Below are positions 18,197-27,009 of a stretch of DNA of 64,000 nt, in pieces. Under the pieces are notes generated by a model. The model had not been told where the DNA came from and made no database searches. It saw only the letters and a list, made by a program, of their open reading frames with translations. The stretch's first letter is position 1. Each line of letters begins with the position of its first letter. The position numbers and the translations under genes are program-made. Source of the DNA: Chryseobacterium sp. CH21 (lineage in GTDB: Bacteria; Bacteroidota; Bacteroidia; Flavobacteriales; Weeksellaceae); the NCBI RefSeq assembly GCF_004119445.1, contig NZ_QICI01000010.1, forward strand, positions 87,405 through 151,404. Direction: 5' to 3'.

Positions 18197-21117
18197 TAAA
18201 ATTGAATATTAGCCCCTATCAGGAATGTTCTCGCCTGTGGGTAGTAAGCTCTGTCTACACCAATAATATCCTGCTCAGAATTGTTTCTTCCTGCAATTTC
18301 AGGATCATATCCTGTATATTTTGTAAAAGTAACAAGGTTTTCTCCAGTGATATACAACCTTACTTTGCTCATTCCGAAACGTTTGGTAACATCCTGAGGA
18401 ATTGTATAGCCTAGCTGAACGATTTTCAAACGTACATAATCCCCTTTTTGAAGATAATAATTAGACATCCATGAATAGTTATGATTAGGGTCATTACGTG
18501 TAACTCTAGGATTATCATTGGTAGAACCTTCACCTGTCCATCTGTCTAAGACTCTTGTCTGATAGTTAGCATCAAGCATATCTAATCTTCTTAAACCTTG
18601 GAAAATTTTGTTACCAGCCTGCCCTTGAGCAAACATCATTAAATCAAAATTCTTGTAATTAAGATTCACCGTAAGTCCGAAAGTATATTTCGGGATGGAA
18701 CTTCCCAGGTTTACTTTATCTTCATCATCAATTTTACCATCTCCATTGTTGTCCTGCCAGATAAAGTCTCCCGGTTTTGCATCAGGTAGTAATTTTACTC
18801 CATTCGCGTTTACATAGTTATCAATTTGTGCCTGATTTTGGAAAACGCCACTATAAGTTTGCCCATAGAAAGATCCGTAAGGCTGTCCTACTGCTACTCT
18901 AGATACTGCTCCCATTGTTTGGAAAGAAGCCAGGTTGAAGTATTTAATATCATCTTCCAATCTCAAAACTTCATTCTTTATGGTAGCGAAGTTACCATTC
19001 ACTGAAATTCCGAAATCTTCCCAGTTCTTTTTATATCCTAATTCAAGCTCCAGACCGGAATTCTGCATGTCTCCAACGTTTGACCAAGGTAAATTCGGAA
19101 CTCCTACATAACCAGGAATATTGATTTGTCTAAGAATATCTGTTGTTTTCTTTTTGTACCAGTCTGCTGTAAGGGTAAAGTTGTTGAATAATTTTAAATC
19201 TGCAGCAATATTCAGCTGGCTGGTCTGTTCCCATTTCAGATTTGGATTTTCCAATGTACTTGGCGCATATCCAATGATGATATTATTTCCAGAATTGGTA
19301 TAGTTACTTCCTGAAACCATGAAACTTGCAAATCTGAAATTATCCATCTCATCATTTCCTAAAACACCGTAACCTCCTCTAAGTTTTAAGTTATTGATGA
19401 CTTTATTTTCAGGCCAGAAGTTTTCTTTATGAACATTCCATCCTAATGACATAGATGGGAAAGTTCCCCAATGCTGATTGGTAGCAAACTTTGAAGATCC
19501 ATCTCTACGAATTGTTCCTGTGAACAAATATTTGTCTGCATAATCGTAAATAATTCTACCAAAATAAGATGCTTTACGGGTTTGAATCCCATCCCATCCT
19601 GTGGCAGTAATATTATCCTGCGGAATATTAAAGTTGAAAGAAGCATCCTGCCAGTTATCAATAGGCAGGTTACTATAGGTAAGGCTAGCACCGCCAGCAA
19701 TGTTGTATCGGTAAACACCCTGCCCAATCATAATGTTGATATTATGATTTCCGAACTTATTCTGGTAGGTCAAGGTATTTTCCATACTCCATTCGAATTT
19801 ATTTTCGTCCACCTTATTCAGACTGTTAAAGCTGGTATTGTTATAATTTGGACTTAAATAATATTTCGGAGTAAAAGAACGGCTTCCCCAATAGGATTTC
19901 TTACCATTCAAACTGGACTTAAATGTAAAATGATCAAGAAACTTAAGTTCGGCAAAAACATTCCCGACAAAATCATCTGACCAGCTATAATTCCCTTGCT
20001 GTATATGACGGAAAGCCTGTGGATTGGTCATTTCCTGATTTACATATCTTGAAATTCCATAAGGGTTACCATTCGGATCACGAATAATGTAAGGGTTTGT
20101 ATAACCACTCGGATCTACCATTGACCAATCTGTTACGACAACCGGAGTGGTAGGATCCAGGTTAACTGCTGAAGCTAGCGGTCCTCCAAATTCTTCATTT
20201 GCACTTACTCCCTGAGACTTCACGTGGGTATAAGCAAAGGTTTGACCTAACGTCAGGTAATCCGTAACCTTATGTGTTGAGTTAAATCTGGCATTAATTC
20301 TTTTGTAGTAAGAAATATCACTCAATACAATACCACTCTGATCAAAATATCCGAAAGAGGTGTAGTATGTTGATTTTTCGTTACCTCCGGTAATGCTTAC
20401 TTCGTGAGAAGATTTTTCTCCAGTCCCAAAAATAGCATCCTGCCAGTCTGTTCCTTTTCCAAATGATTCCGGATTGGTAAACCTAGGAGTTCCTCCATCA
20501 TTAACGAAACCTTCATTGATAATTTTTGCGTATTGTGTGGCATCTAGAAGATCCAGCTTTTTTGAAGCATTTGAAAAACCATAAAATCCATTGTAAGAAA
20601 GAGTAAGTTTTCCTTTTTTCCCTTTTTTAGTGGTTACCAGAATTACCCCTTTTGCAGCAGAAACTCCATAGATTGCTGATGAAGCTCCATCTTTTAAAAC
20701 TTCAATACTTTCTATATCAGACTGATTCAGCCAGCCAATATTATCCACTACAATTCCATCTACTACCCATAAAGGACTGTTACTTCCTGCTCCAAAACTG
20801 GTAATCCCTCTTACGCGCACAGTAGCAGCAGCTCCGGGCTGTCCTGAATTGGTTACGACGGAAACCCCGGCTGCCCTTCCCTGTAATACCTGCTCCGGTT
20901 TACCAGATGGAATATTTTCAATATCACTGGCTTTAATACTTGCTATAGCTCCTGTTACATTACTCTTTTTCTGAGTACCGTAACCAATGACTACAACTTC
21001 GTCTATTTTGTTTTCTTTAGCAAGTGTGTCCTTTGCCTTGGTGGTCTGGGCACTGAAGTTGGCCGTAAAATAGAGGACGGCAACCACTCCTACGCTTCTT
21101 GATATTCTTACATTCAT
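18196..21117 (-). CDS. SusC/RagA TonB-dependent outer-membrane transporter
   Basis: Imports oligosaccharides through the outer membrane using TonB energy. The signal peptide (about 1-23) is followed within 20 residues by the TonB-box-like VVVIGYG (41-47), then the plug (KSNVTGA, GAGSNSP-type segments) and a 22-stranded barrel ending in ANIQF, a typical outer-membrane terminal Phe. At 973 residues it lacks the N-terminal carboxypeptidase-regulatory-like domain that many SusC proteins carry before the TonB box. It is first gene of the leftward locus. A 13-nt palindrome in its leader is a candidate operator. Confidence 0.93.
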   Translation of the reverse strand: MNVRISRSVGVVAVLYFTANFSAQTTKAKDTLAKENKIDEVVVIGYGTQKKSNVTGAIASIKASDIENIPSGKPEQVLQGRAAGVSVVTNSGQPGAAATVRVRGITSFGAGSNSPLWVVDGIVVDNIGWLNQSDIESIEVLKDGASSAIYGVSAAKGVILVTTKKGKKGKLTLSYNGFYGFSNASKKLDLLDATQYAKIINEGFVNDGGTPRFTNPESFGKGTDWQDAIFGTGEKSSHEVSITGGNEKSTYYTSFGYFDQSGIVLSDISYYKRINARFNSTHKVTDYLTLGQTFAYTHVKSQGVSANEEFGGPLASAVNLDPTTPVVVTDWSMVDPSGYTNPYIIRDPNGNPYGISRYVNQEMTNPQAFRHIQQGNYSWSDDFVGNVFAELKFLDHFTFKSSLNGKKSYWGSRSFTPKYYLSPNYNNTSFNSLNKVDENKFEWSMENTLTYQNKFGNHNINIMIGQGVYRYNIAGGASLTYSNLPIDNWQDASFNFNIPQDNITATGWDGIQTRKASYFGRIIYDYADKYLFTGTIRRDGSSKFATNQHWGTFPSMSLGWNVHKENFWPENKVINNLKLRGGYGVLGNDEMDNFRFASFMVSGSNYTNSGNNIIIGYAPSTLENPNLKWEQTSQLNIAADLKLFNNFTLTADWYKKKTTDILRQINIPGYVGVPNLPWSNVGDMQNSGLELELGYKKNWEDFGISVNGNFATIKNEVLRLEDDIKYFNLASFQTMGAVSRVAVGQPYGSFYGQTYSGVFQNQAQIDNYVNANGVKLLPDAKPGDFIWQDNNGDGKIDDEDKVNLGSSIPKYTFGLTVNLNYKNFDLMMFAQGQAGNKIFQGLRRLDMLDANYQTRVLDRWTGEGSTNDNPRVTRNDPNHNYSWMSNYYLQKGDYVRLKIVQLGYTIPQDVTKRFGMSKVRLYITGENLVTFTKYTGYDPEIAGRNNSEQDIIGVDRAYYPQARTFLIGANIQF

Positions 21118-21135
21118 ATACAGTTATTGTTTAAT

Positions 21136-21148
21136 TCTCAAATTGAGA
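21136..21148. promoter_or_regulatory. candidate operator palindrome upstream of SusC
   Basis: A perfect 13-nt dyad, tctcaaattgaga, sits 19 nt before the SusC ATG, in the divergent region with the MFS/NrtR operon. The position fits repressor binding over the SusC promoter or leader. The link to the NrtR-type regulator is inference. Confidence 0.35.
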
Positions 21149-21291
21149 CAATAAAAATATATTTTTTTAATTAATTAACATTCTATTCATAAATATTTTA
21201 ATTTTTCTTTTATTTTTCAGGGTTAGAAGCCCTATCTTCGCATCAATATTTCATAAAATATCATAAAAAATTAATAAAGATATCTCCCAAA

Positions 21292-22476
21292 ATGATCGTC
21301 AAGCCTTCAAAAATTTCTCTTCCCTTAAAACTTACCTTTCTTATTTTTTCAATGGTTTTAAACTGTATGGGACTTGTGATTCTGCAGTTGTCTCAGGAGA
21401 AAATCACTTATGGAGAGCTGGGGCTGCTGGAGTCTTTTAAAGATTTACCTATTGCTTTTATTTCGCTTTTTGCGGTGAGCTTTATTAACAAAACCGGACC
21501 TAAAAAAGCATTGATTTTAGCTTTATCCATCGTTGGATTCTGCTGCTGTCTTCTTCCATTTGTAGAAGTTTTCTGGTTTTATAAATTGTGGTTTGCTATC
21601 ATAGGAGCCTGTTTTGCCATCGGTAAGATCTGTGTTTTTGGAATCATCAGGAATAATATTTCAGACGAAAAATCTCTGGCCAAAACCATGAATAATGTGG
21701 AAGCTTCTTTTATGATCGGAATTTTTGTGGTGAATACCGGCTTTGGGTGGGTTATTTCCAGTCAATATTCAGAATTCTGGAAATTTGGCTTCTTACTGAT
21801 TGCTTTATTATCTGTATTTACTATTTATCTGCTTTCCAGGGTAGAAATAGTAGAATCTAAGCCTATGGAAGACAAAAGTATTCTCTCGGAACTATCAGGA
21901 TTTACCACTCCGGCAGTGGCTTTATTTTTAGGAGTAGTCTTCTTTATTGTCTTTGTAGAGCAGGGATTCAATTCATGGCTTCCTTCTTTTTACAAAAACC
22001 ATCTGAAAGTCAATTCTTTTTTTGCTCTTCAGGCCACTTCTTTCTTATCTCTTTTTTCTTATGCCGGAAGAACAGCTACTGCCAATATTATCAAAAGATT
22101 TGCACTGCCAAAATACTACATTACATGCATGATTCTGATCATCACATTACTAGTCACTATCGTTAGCATACAATATTTTGAATCGGAAGATTCCAGAATG
22201 CTTCTTTTTTTATTTCCGGTTATTGGATTGTTCCTTTCCCCTCTCTACCCTGTTATCAACTCAAGAATGATTGCGCAGGTGGATAAAGATAAAATTAACC
22301 TGTTCACATCCCTAATTGTGATTTTTTCTTCTCTGGGCAGCTCTGTCAGTTCAATTATTATGGCAGTTTTATTTGAAAAACAGTTATTAAATTACTATCC
22401 ATTATACATCTTATCCTCTGTAATTCTGCTTTTTGTGATTAGTTTAATATATTTTACTGTCACAAATAGAAAATAG
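21292..22476 (+). CDS. MFS sugar transporter
   Basis: The 394-residue, very hydrophobic protein has about 12 predicted membrane segments in two halves separated by a loop near residues 188-200. The charged loop after the second segment (NKTGPKK, 65-71) is the MFS A-motif position. It is read divergently from SusC and lies 16 nt before the NrtR-type regulator. Context suggests inner-membrane uptake of glucose or gluco-oligosaccharide released by the locus; substrate identity is inference. Confidence 0.82.
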   Translation: MIVKPSKISLPLKLTFLIFSMVLNCMGLVILQLSQEKITYGELGLLESFKDLPIAFISLFAVSFINKTGPKKALILALSIVGFCCCLLPFVEVFWFYKLWFAIIGACFAIGKICVFGIIRNNISDEKSLAKTMNNVEASFMIGIFVVNTGFGWVISSQYSEFWKFGFLLIALLSVFTIYLLSRVEIVESKPMEDKSILSELSGFTTPAVALFLGVVFFIVFVEQGFNSWLPSFYKNHLKVNSFFALQATSFLSLFSYAGRTATANIIKRFALPKYYITCMILIITLLVTIVSIQYFESEDSRMLLFLFPVIGLFLSPLYPVINSRMIAQVDKDKINLFTSLIVIFSSLGSSVSSIIMAVLFEKQLLNYYPLYILSSVILLFVISLIYFTVTNRK

Positions 22477-22492
22477 TTTTATTTTTACTACC

Positions 22493-23281
22493 ATGAAAAT
22501 CAAAGACACAAAAAGTAAAGAAACGCTTCGGGAACTTATCGATACTAAAGATTTCGTAGCGCATATTTCTGTTGACTGCACCATATTCGGCTTTCATAAT
22601 AACATTCTGAAAGTTCTGCTTTTAAAATATCATGATTTGGACCTGTGGTCGCTTCCAGGTGGTTTTGTTTTCAATGACGAAGATCTTAGAGAAGCTGCTG
22701 AAAGGGTTTTGTATGAAAGGACTCATCTTAAAGGTTTATTTTTGAAGCAGTTTCACACGTTTGGAAGAATAGACCGTACAGAAAATAATGTTCATCAGAT
22801 TCTTCTTCAAAATAAAGGAATAACCGTTCCTGCAGACCACTGGATTTTCCAGCGTTTTGTGACGGTAGGTTATTGCAGCCTTATTGATTTTTCATTAACG
22901 GATACTTTTCCTGATGCTTTCAATGAAAGCTGTGAATGGTTTGAAGTGAATAATTTGCCCAAGATGGCTTTCGATCATGACAGAATCATAGAAACCGGTC
23001 TGGAATACCTGAGAATGAACATCAACACAGAAGTAGCGGCAAGTAACCTGCTTCCGGAAAAATTTACCATGAAAGACCTTCAGGCTCTTTATGAGACTAT
23101 TTTGGGACAAAAATTCAGAAGAAATAATTTTCAGCGAAAAATTTTAAGTTTAAATATCCTTGACAGAATGGAAAAGCTGTATGACGGTTCTGCTAATAAA
23201 GCGCCGTATCTGTATAAATTTAAAACTGAAGTTCATAATTCTACCAATCAGTATCCCATCTCAAATGATGAGGAGTCATAA
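22493..23281 (+). CDS. NrtR/AraR-type regulator: Nudix-like domain plus winged helix
   Basis: Residues 25-165 form a Nudix fold, 184-250 a winged helix-turn-helix (LPEKFTMKDLQALYETILG, RRNNFQRKIL). In the Nudix box (about 53-78) the catalytic REUxEE is replaced by ERVLYER, so hydrolase activity is unlikely and a ligand-binding role is expected, as in NrtR-family regulators; the Bacteroides arabinose regulator AraR has this design (established knowledge). It is co-transcribed with MFS and faces the SusC operon. It most likely senses a sugar or sugar phosphate from the glucan and controls both operons. Confidence 0.85.
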   Translation: MKIKDTKSKETLRELIDTKDFVAHISVDCTIFGFHNNILKVLLLKYHDLDLWSLPGGFVFNDEDLREAAERVLYERTHLKGLFLKQFHTFGRIDRTENNVHQILLQNKGITVPADHWIFQRFVTVGYCSLIDFSLTDTFPDAFNESCEWFEVNNLPKMAFDHDRIIETGLEYLRMNINTEVAASNLLPEKFTMKDLQALYETILGQKFRRNNFQRKILSLNILDRMEKLYDGSANKAPYLYKFKTEVHNSTNQYPISNDEES

Positions 23282-23409
23282 AAATATAAATTTAACCCAA
23301 ATCACTCATAAAGTAGCATTATATCTCTGAAAACCAACATCAAAATAAGTTTCTAAAAAAACTTTTCAGACACCACGAAAAATGTTACTTTTAACCAAAT
23401 CAAAAAATC

Positions 23410-24588
23410 ATGTCATATTATCCTCTTACAAGCATCCCTGATTATTATGGAATTGATGCTTTACTTACCGAAGAACACAAACTAATCCGCCAATCTGTAA
23501 GAGACTGGGTTGAAAGTTTTGTAATGCCGCAGATAGATCAGGCCGCTCAAAATCATACAGATATTCCTAATCTGATGAGAGAATTGGGGAAAATCGGAGC
23601 TTTGGGACCTTACATCCCGGTTGAGTATGGCGGTTCAGGATTAGACCAGATTTCTTATGGTCTGATTATGCAGGAATTGGAAAGAGGAGATTCTGCAGTA
23701 CGTTCTGCTGCTTCGGTACAGAGCTCTTTGGTGATGTTCCCTATTAACGAATTCGGTTCTGAGGAACAGAAAAAGAAATATCTTCCTAAGCTTGCTGCCG
23801 GAGAAATGATCGGATCTTTTGGATTAACAGAGCCTAACCATGGTTCAGACCCAGGTTCTATGGAAACTTATTTTAAAGATATGGGAGATCATTATCTTTT
23901 AAATGGAGCTAAAATGTGGATCACCAATTCTCCTTTATGCGATATCGCTGTGGTATGGGCAAAAAATGAGGAAGGAAAAGTACAGGGATTAATCGTTGAA
24001 AGAGGAATGGAAGGTTTCACCACTCCTGAAACTCACAATAAATGGAGCTTAAGAGCTTCTAAAACCGGAGAACTGGTATTTAATGATGTAAAAGTTCCGA
24101 AAGAAAACCTTCTTCCGGGAGTAACAGGACTAAAAGGACCTCTATCTTGTCTGAACTCTGCAAGATACGGAATTTCATGGGGAGTAATTGGTGCAGCTAT
24201 TGACTGCCACTGTACTGCTGTTCAGTATTCTAAGGAAAGAAAACAGTTTGGAAAGCCAATCGCTTCTTATCAGCTACAGCAGAAAAAATTAGCTGAATTC
24301 TTAACAGAGATCACAAAAGCTCAGTTATTATGTCTTCAGTTAGGAAACCTTAAAAATGCCCACAAAGCAACTCCGGCTCAAATTTCAATGGCAAAACGTA
24401 ACAACGTAAATATGGCTATTGAAATTGCCAGAGAATCAAGACAGATCCTTGGTGGTATGGGAATCATGGGTGAGTTCCCAATGATGAGACACGCTGCGAA
24501 CCTTGAATCTGTAATTACTTACGAAGGAACTCATGACGTTCATTTGTTAATCACTGGTTTAGATATTACAGGAATTAACGCTTTCTAA
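23410..24588 (+). CDS. acyl-CoA dehydrogenase, glutaryl-CoA dehydrogenase type
   Basis: FAD-dependent acyl-CoA dehydrogenase of 392 residues. Motifs: FGLTEPNHGSDPGSM (FAD/substrate loop, about 138-152), WITNSP, and the catalytic base Glu372 in TYEGTHDVH. The EGTHDVH context, the GLTEPNHGSD loop and the length match glutaryl-CoA dehydrogenases, which convert glutaryl-CoA to crotonyl-CoA in lysine/tryptophan breakdown. Other short/branched-chain acyl-CoA dehydrogenases remain possible. It stands alone and ends in a strong terminator. Confidence 0.87.
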   Translation: MSYYPLTSIPDYYGIDALLTEEHKLIRQSVRDWVESFVMPQIDQAAQNHTDIPNLMRELGKIGALGPYIPVEYGGSGLDQISYGLIMQELERGDSAVRSAASVQSSLVMFPINEFGSEEQKKKYLPKLAAGEMIGSFGLTEPNHGSDPGSMETYFKDMGDHYLLNGAKMWITNSPLCDIAVVWAKNEEGKVQGLIVERGMEGFTTPETHNKWSLRASKTGELVFNDVKVPKENLLPGVTGLKGPLSCLNSARYGISWGVIGAAIDCHCTAVQYSKERKQFGKPIASYQLQQKKLAEFLTEITKAQLLCLQLGNLKNAHKATPAQISMAKRNNVNMAIEIARESRQILGGMGIMGEFPMMRHAANLESVITYEGTHDVHLLITGLDITGINAF

Positions 24589-24608
24589 AGAAAGACAAAC
24601 CTATAAAG

Positions 24609-24641
24609 AAAGAGTCTGGCCAATGGTCAGACTCTTTTATT
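24609..24641 (+). terminator. intrinsic terminator after acyl-CoA dehydrogenase
   Basis: 10-bp stem aaagagtctg / cagactcttt (24609-24618, 24628-24637) with a T-rich tail. Confidence 0.88.
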
Positions 24642-24749
24642 TTACTCACTTTCCAGAGAATTGATATTCAATGAATAATTATTGATGCTATAATATTTTT
24701 GTCAATTTATTAAAGTTATTACCTTAATGAACACAAAAAAATCATCAAT

Positions 24750-26708
24750 ATGAAAAAAATTACGACTTTTTTACTGGGCCTTACGGCCCCATTTTATTTT
24801 GCACAACAAGCTGGTGATGTTATAAGCGCCGAACAGAAACTGGATCTTACCCCACAGGGAGTTATCAATTTCATTGCTAGTAATCTTGGCGATCAGAATG
24901 CACCAGAATTTGCCAGCTATCTGAACAGCTTTAATATTGGCCTGAAAGGATACAAGATTACTTATTACACCAAAAATGAAAATAATGTTCTTGTAAAAGC
25001 TACCGGATTGCTTATGTATCCTAATGTACCCTTCAAGCTTTCAACCGTGGTGTCAGATCATGGAACAACAGACAGCAGAAATAATGTTCCGTCTAATTTT
25101 AAAGGAGCTTTAACTGCAGGATTTGTTGTGGAACTATCCTATGTACTTAACGGTTATATTTTGATGGCTCCCGACTATGTAGGGATGGGAACGGGAGAAG
25201 GAGTTCATCCTTATGTAGATTATGCCACAGAAGCAGGTGCAACCATTGATTTCATTACTGCTGCTAACAAAGTATTGGCACAGTTGAACATTAAACGTTA
25301 TGACGAATATTTCTTAGCAGGATACTCTCAGGGCGCTCATGCAGCCATGTCTACGTTAAAAAGGTTAAGCATTTCGAATCCTAATAATATAAAATTCAAA
25401 TATGCCTATATGGGAGACGGACCTTATGATTTTTCTGGAGTCACCTTAAATAAAGGAGTTCTTGAAAAAGATATTTATCCGTTCACTTCATTTCTGGCGA
25501 ATGTTCTTCATACCTGCAACAATACAGGATATAAAACCTATACTAACAACATTTCAGAAGTTATTTCTGCGGAATATCTCGATAAATACAATTATCATGT
25601 TGTTCAGGATAATGGCGGACTGTTATGGGGACCTGTTATTTGGAGAAAACTCTTTACAACCAGCTTCGTGAATGATGTTACCAATAATCCCAATAACAAG
25701 CTCAGACTATGCATGAAACCTAAGGATGTTTATGACTGGTACAATAAAACTCCAATGACATTGGGGCATTCTACTGTAGATTTGGCCATTCCGCCTGAGA
25801 ATACGTCTAAAACGATTGATGTTCAACGTGGATATTACCCATGGTGGGATCTTAATAAATACAAACTGGATTCTTTTTACTGGGGCCCATTAGGACATGT
25901 GGGAGGAATTCTACCTTTCACTTTAGCTTCTAATGCAAAGTTCAATACGTTGAGAAGCGGTGGACTTCTTAACGAATGGGCTATTGCCGGATCAATTTTC
26001 GGTAAGCAGTCTGCAGAGAAAACTTCTGACAAGCCTACCCTTTTATCTTCACAGATAAAACCGGATTTAGGAAATATGCAGCTGGTTGAAGTTACTGATT
26101 TCAATAAAGAAAAAATACAAAGCAGAGCAGCCAATGACCGCAATTTATCGACTTTAAAAGATGGAGTTTATTTATTGAAAGTAACAGAAAACAATGAAAA
26201 CAAAACAATTCCATACATCAAAAATACCCCTCAGGAAGTTGCTGAAAACGAAATCGTACAATCTGCAAATGCATCAGTTCTCCAATTAAAAGTAGATCAG
26301 GAAGAACTTACTGCCGTGAATATTTTTGATGAAAATAAAACTCTCATCAAAAGCATTTCTCAAAAACAATATCGTGAAGCCGGAGGAATCAATATTCAGG
26401 AGCTGGAAAATAAAAACTATACCTTTGAGGTAGTTACGCCTTATTATAATCTTCAGTTCAGTAAAGCGGTTGGCGGAACAATATCGTCAGAAAGTAACAC
26501 TGATATTTACACTCAGAGACAACAAATTGTAGCTAAATCCGTCAATGATATTAAAAACATTAGTATTTACAGCATTTCTGGTGCTCTGATCGTTCAACAG
26601 GAAGTTAATAAACCAATGTTTGAATCCAGAAACTTAGAATCAGGAGTATATCTTGTACAGGTCACACTTTCTAATGGAAAAACCATCAACAAAAAAATAA
26701 AACTGTAA
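24750..26708 (+). CDS. T9SS-secreted alpha/beta hydrolase (esterase/lipase-like)
   Basis: Signal peptide 1-18 (cleavage after YFA). An alpha/beta-hydrolase domain covers about 40-420: an oxyanion-type DHGTT segment, the nucleophile Ser193 in GYSQG and a late HVGG histidine candidate. The fold resembles secretory lipases and cell-wall-linked esterases. After a beta-sandwich linker, residues about 575-652 form a T9SS type A sorting domain (ISIYSISGALI, ESGVYLVQV, KKIKL end). It is therefore exported across the outer membrane and probably anchored to the surface. Substrate unknown. Monocistronic with a terminator at 26748. Confidence 0.85.
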   Translation: MKKITTFLLGLTAPFYFAQQAGDVISAEQKLDLTPQGVINFIASNLGDQNAPEFASYLNSFNIGLKGYKITYYTKNENNVLVKATGLLMYPNVPFKLSTVVSDHGTTDSRNNVPSNFKGALTAGFVVELSYVLNGYILMAPDYVGMGTGEGVHPYVDYATEAGATIDFITAANKVLAQLNIKRYDEYFLAGYSQGAHAAMSTLKRLSISNPNNIKFKYAYMGDGPYDFSGVTLNKGVLEKDIYPFTSFLANVLHTCNNTGYKTYTNNISEVISAEYLDKYNYHVVQDNGGLLWGPVIWRKLFTTSFVNDVTNNPNNKLRLCMKPKDVYDWYNKTPMTLGHSTVDLAIPPENTSKTIDVQRGYYPWWDLNKYKLDSFYWGPLGHVGGILPFTLASNAKFNTLRSGGLLNEWAIAGSIFGKQSAEKTSDKPTLLSSQIKPDLGNMQLVEVTDFNKEKIQSRAANDRNLSTLKDGVYLLKVTENNENKTIPYIKNTPQEVAENEIVQSANASVLQLKVDQEELTAVNIFDENKTLIKSISQKQYREAGGINIQELENKNYTFEVVTPYYNLQFSKAVGGTISSESNTDIYTQRQQIVAKSVNDIKNISIYSISGALIVQQEVNKPMFESRNLESGVYLVQVTLSNGKTINKKIKL

Positions 26709-26747
26709 AAACAATCACTCTTCATATCTCATTTCAAGTTAATTTTG

Positions 26748-26774
26748 GCACTTCAGCAATGAAGTGCTTTTTTA
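26748..26774 (+). terminator. intrinsic terminator after T9SS hydrolase
   Basis: 8-bp stem gcacttca / tgaagtgc (26748-26755, 26760-26767), gcaa loop, six T. The 235 nt beyond, up to the TonB receptor, are very AT-rich and hold only the promoter features listed. Confidence 0.9.
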
Positions 26775-26949
26775 TGGATGAGCAATTACAATAACTCCAC
26801 TAAAAATAATTGGAGATAAATCTCATTTCAAAATACTTAAAATTACATAATCCATTATTAATTATCATTTTACGATACTCATTTTAAACTTTTAGCAAAA
26901 ATCATATTAAAATAACATAAATGATTCTTGTCATTTATTTTGAATTATT

Positions 26950-26963
26950 CTAAATAAAATTAG
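26950..26963. promoter_or_regulatory. possible operator dyad upstream of TonB receptor
   Basis: CTAA-ATAAAA-TTAG dyad centred about 27 nt before the -7 element, where a metal-dependent repressor could block the -33 region. Weak evidence: short arms in AT-rich DNA. Confidence 0.25.
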
Positions 26964-26983
26964 CAAACTTACATTGAGGACGC

Positions 26984-26991
26984 TACTTTTG
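26984..26991 (+). promoter_or_regulatory. -7 promoter element of TonB receptor operon
   Basis: TACTTTTG matches TAnnTTTG, 18 nt before the ATG at 27010. The extended 11 nt TACTTTTGCCG is identical to that of the long peroxidase gene at 2219. Confidence 0.55.
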
Positions 26992-27009
26992 CCGAAAGAA
27001 TAATGCCAG

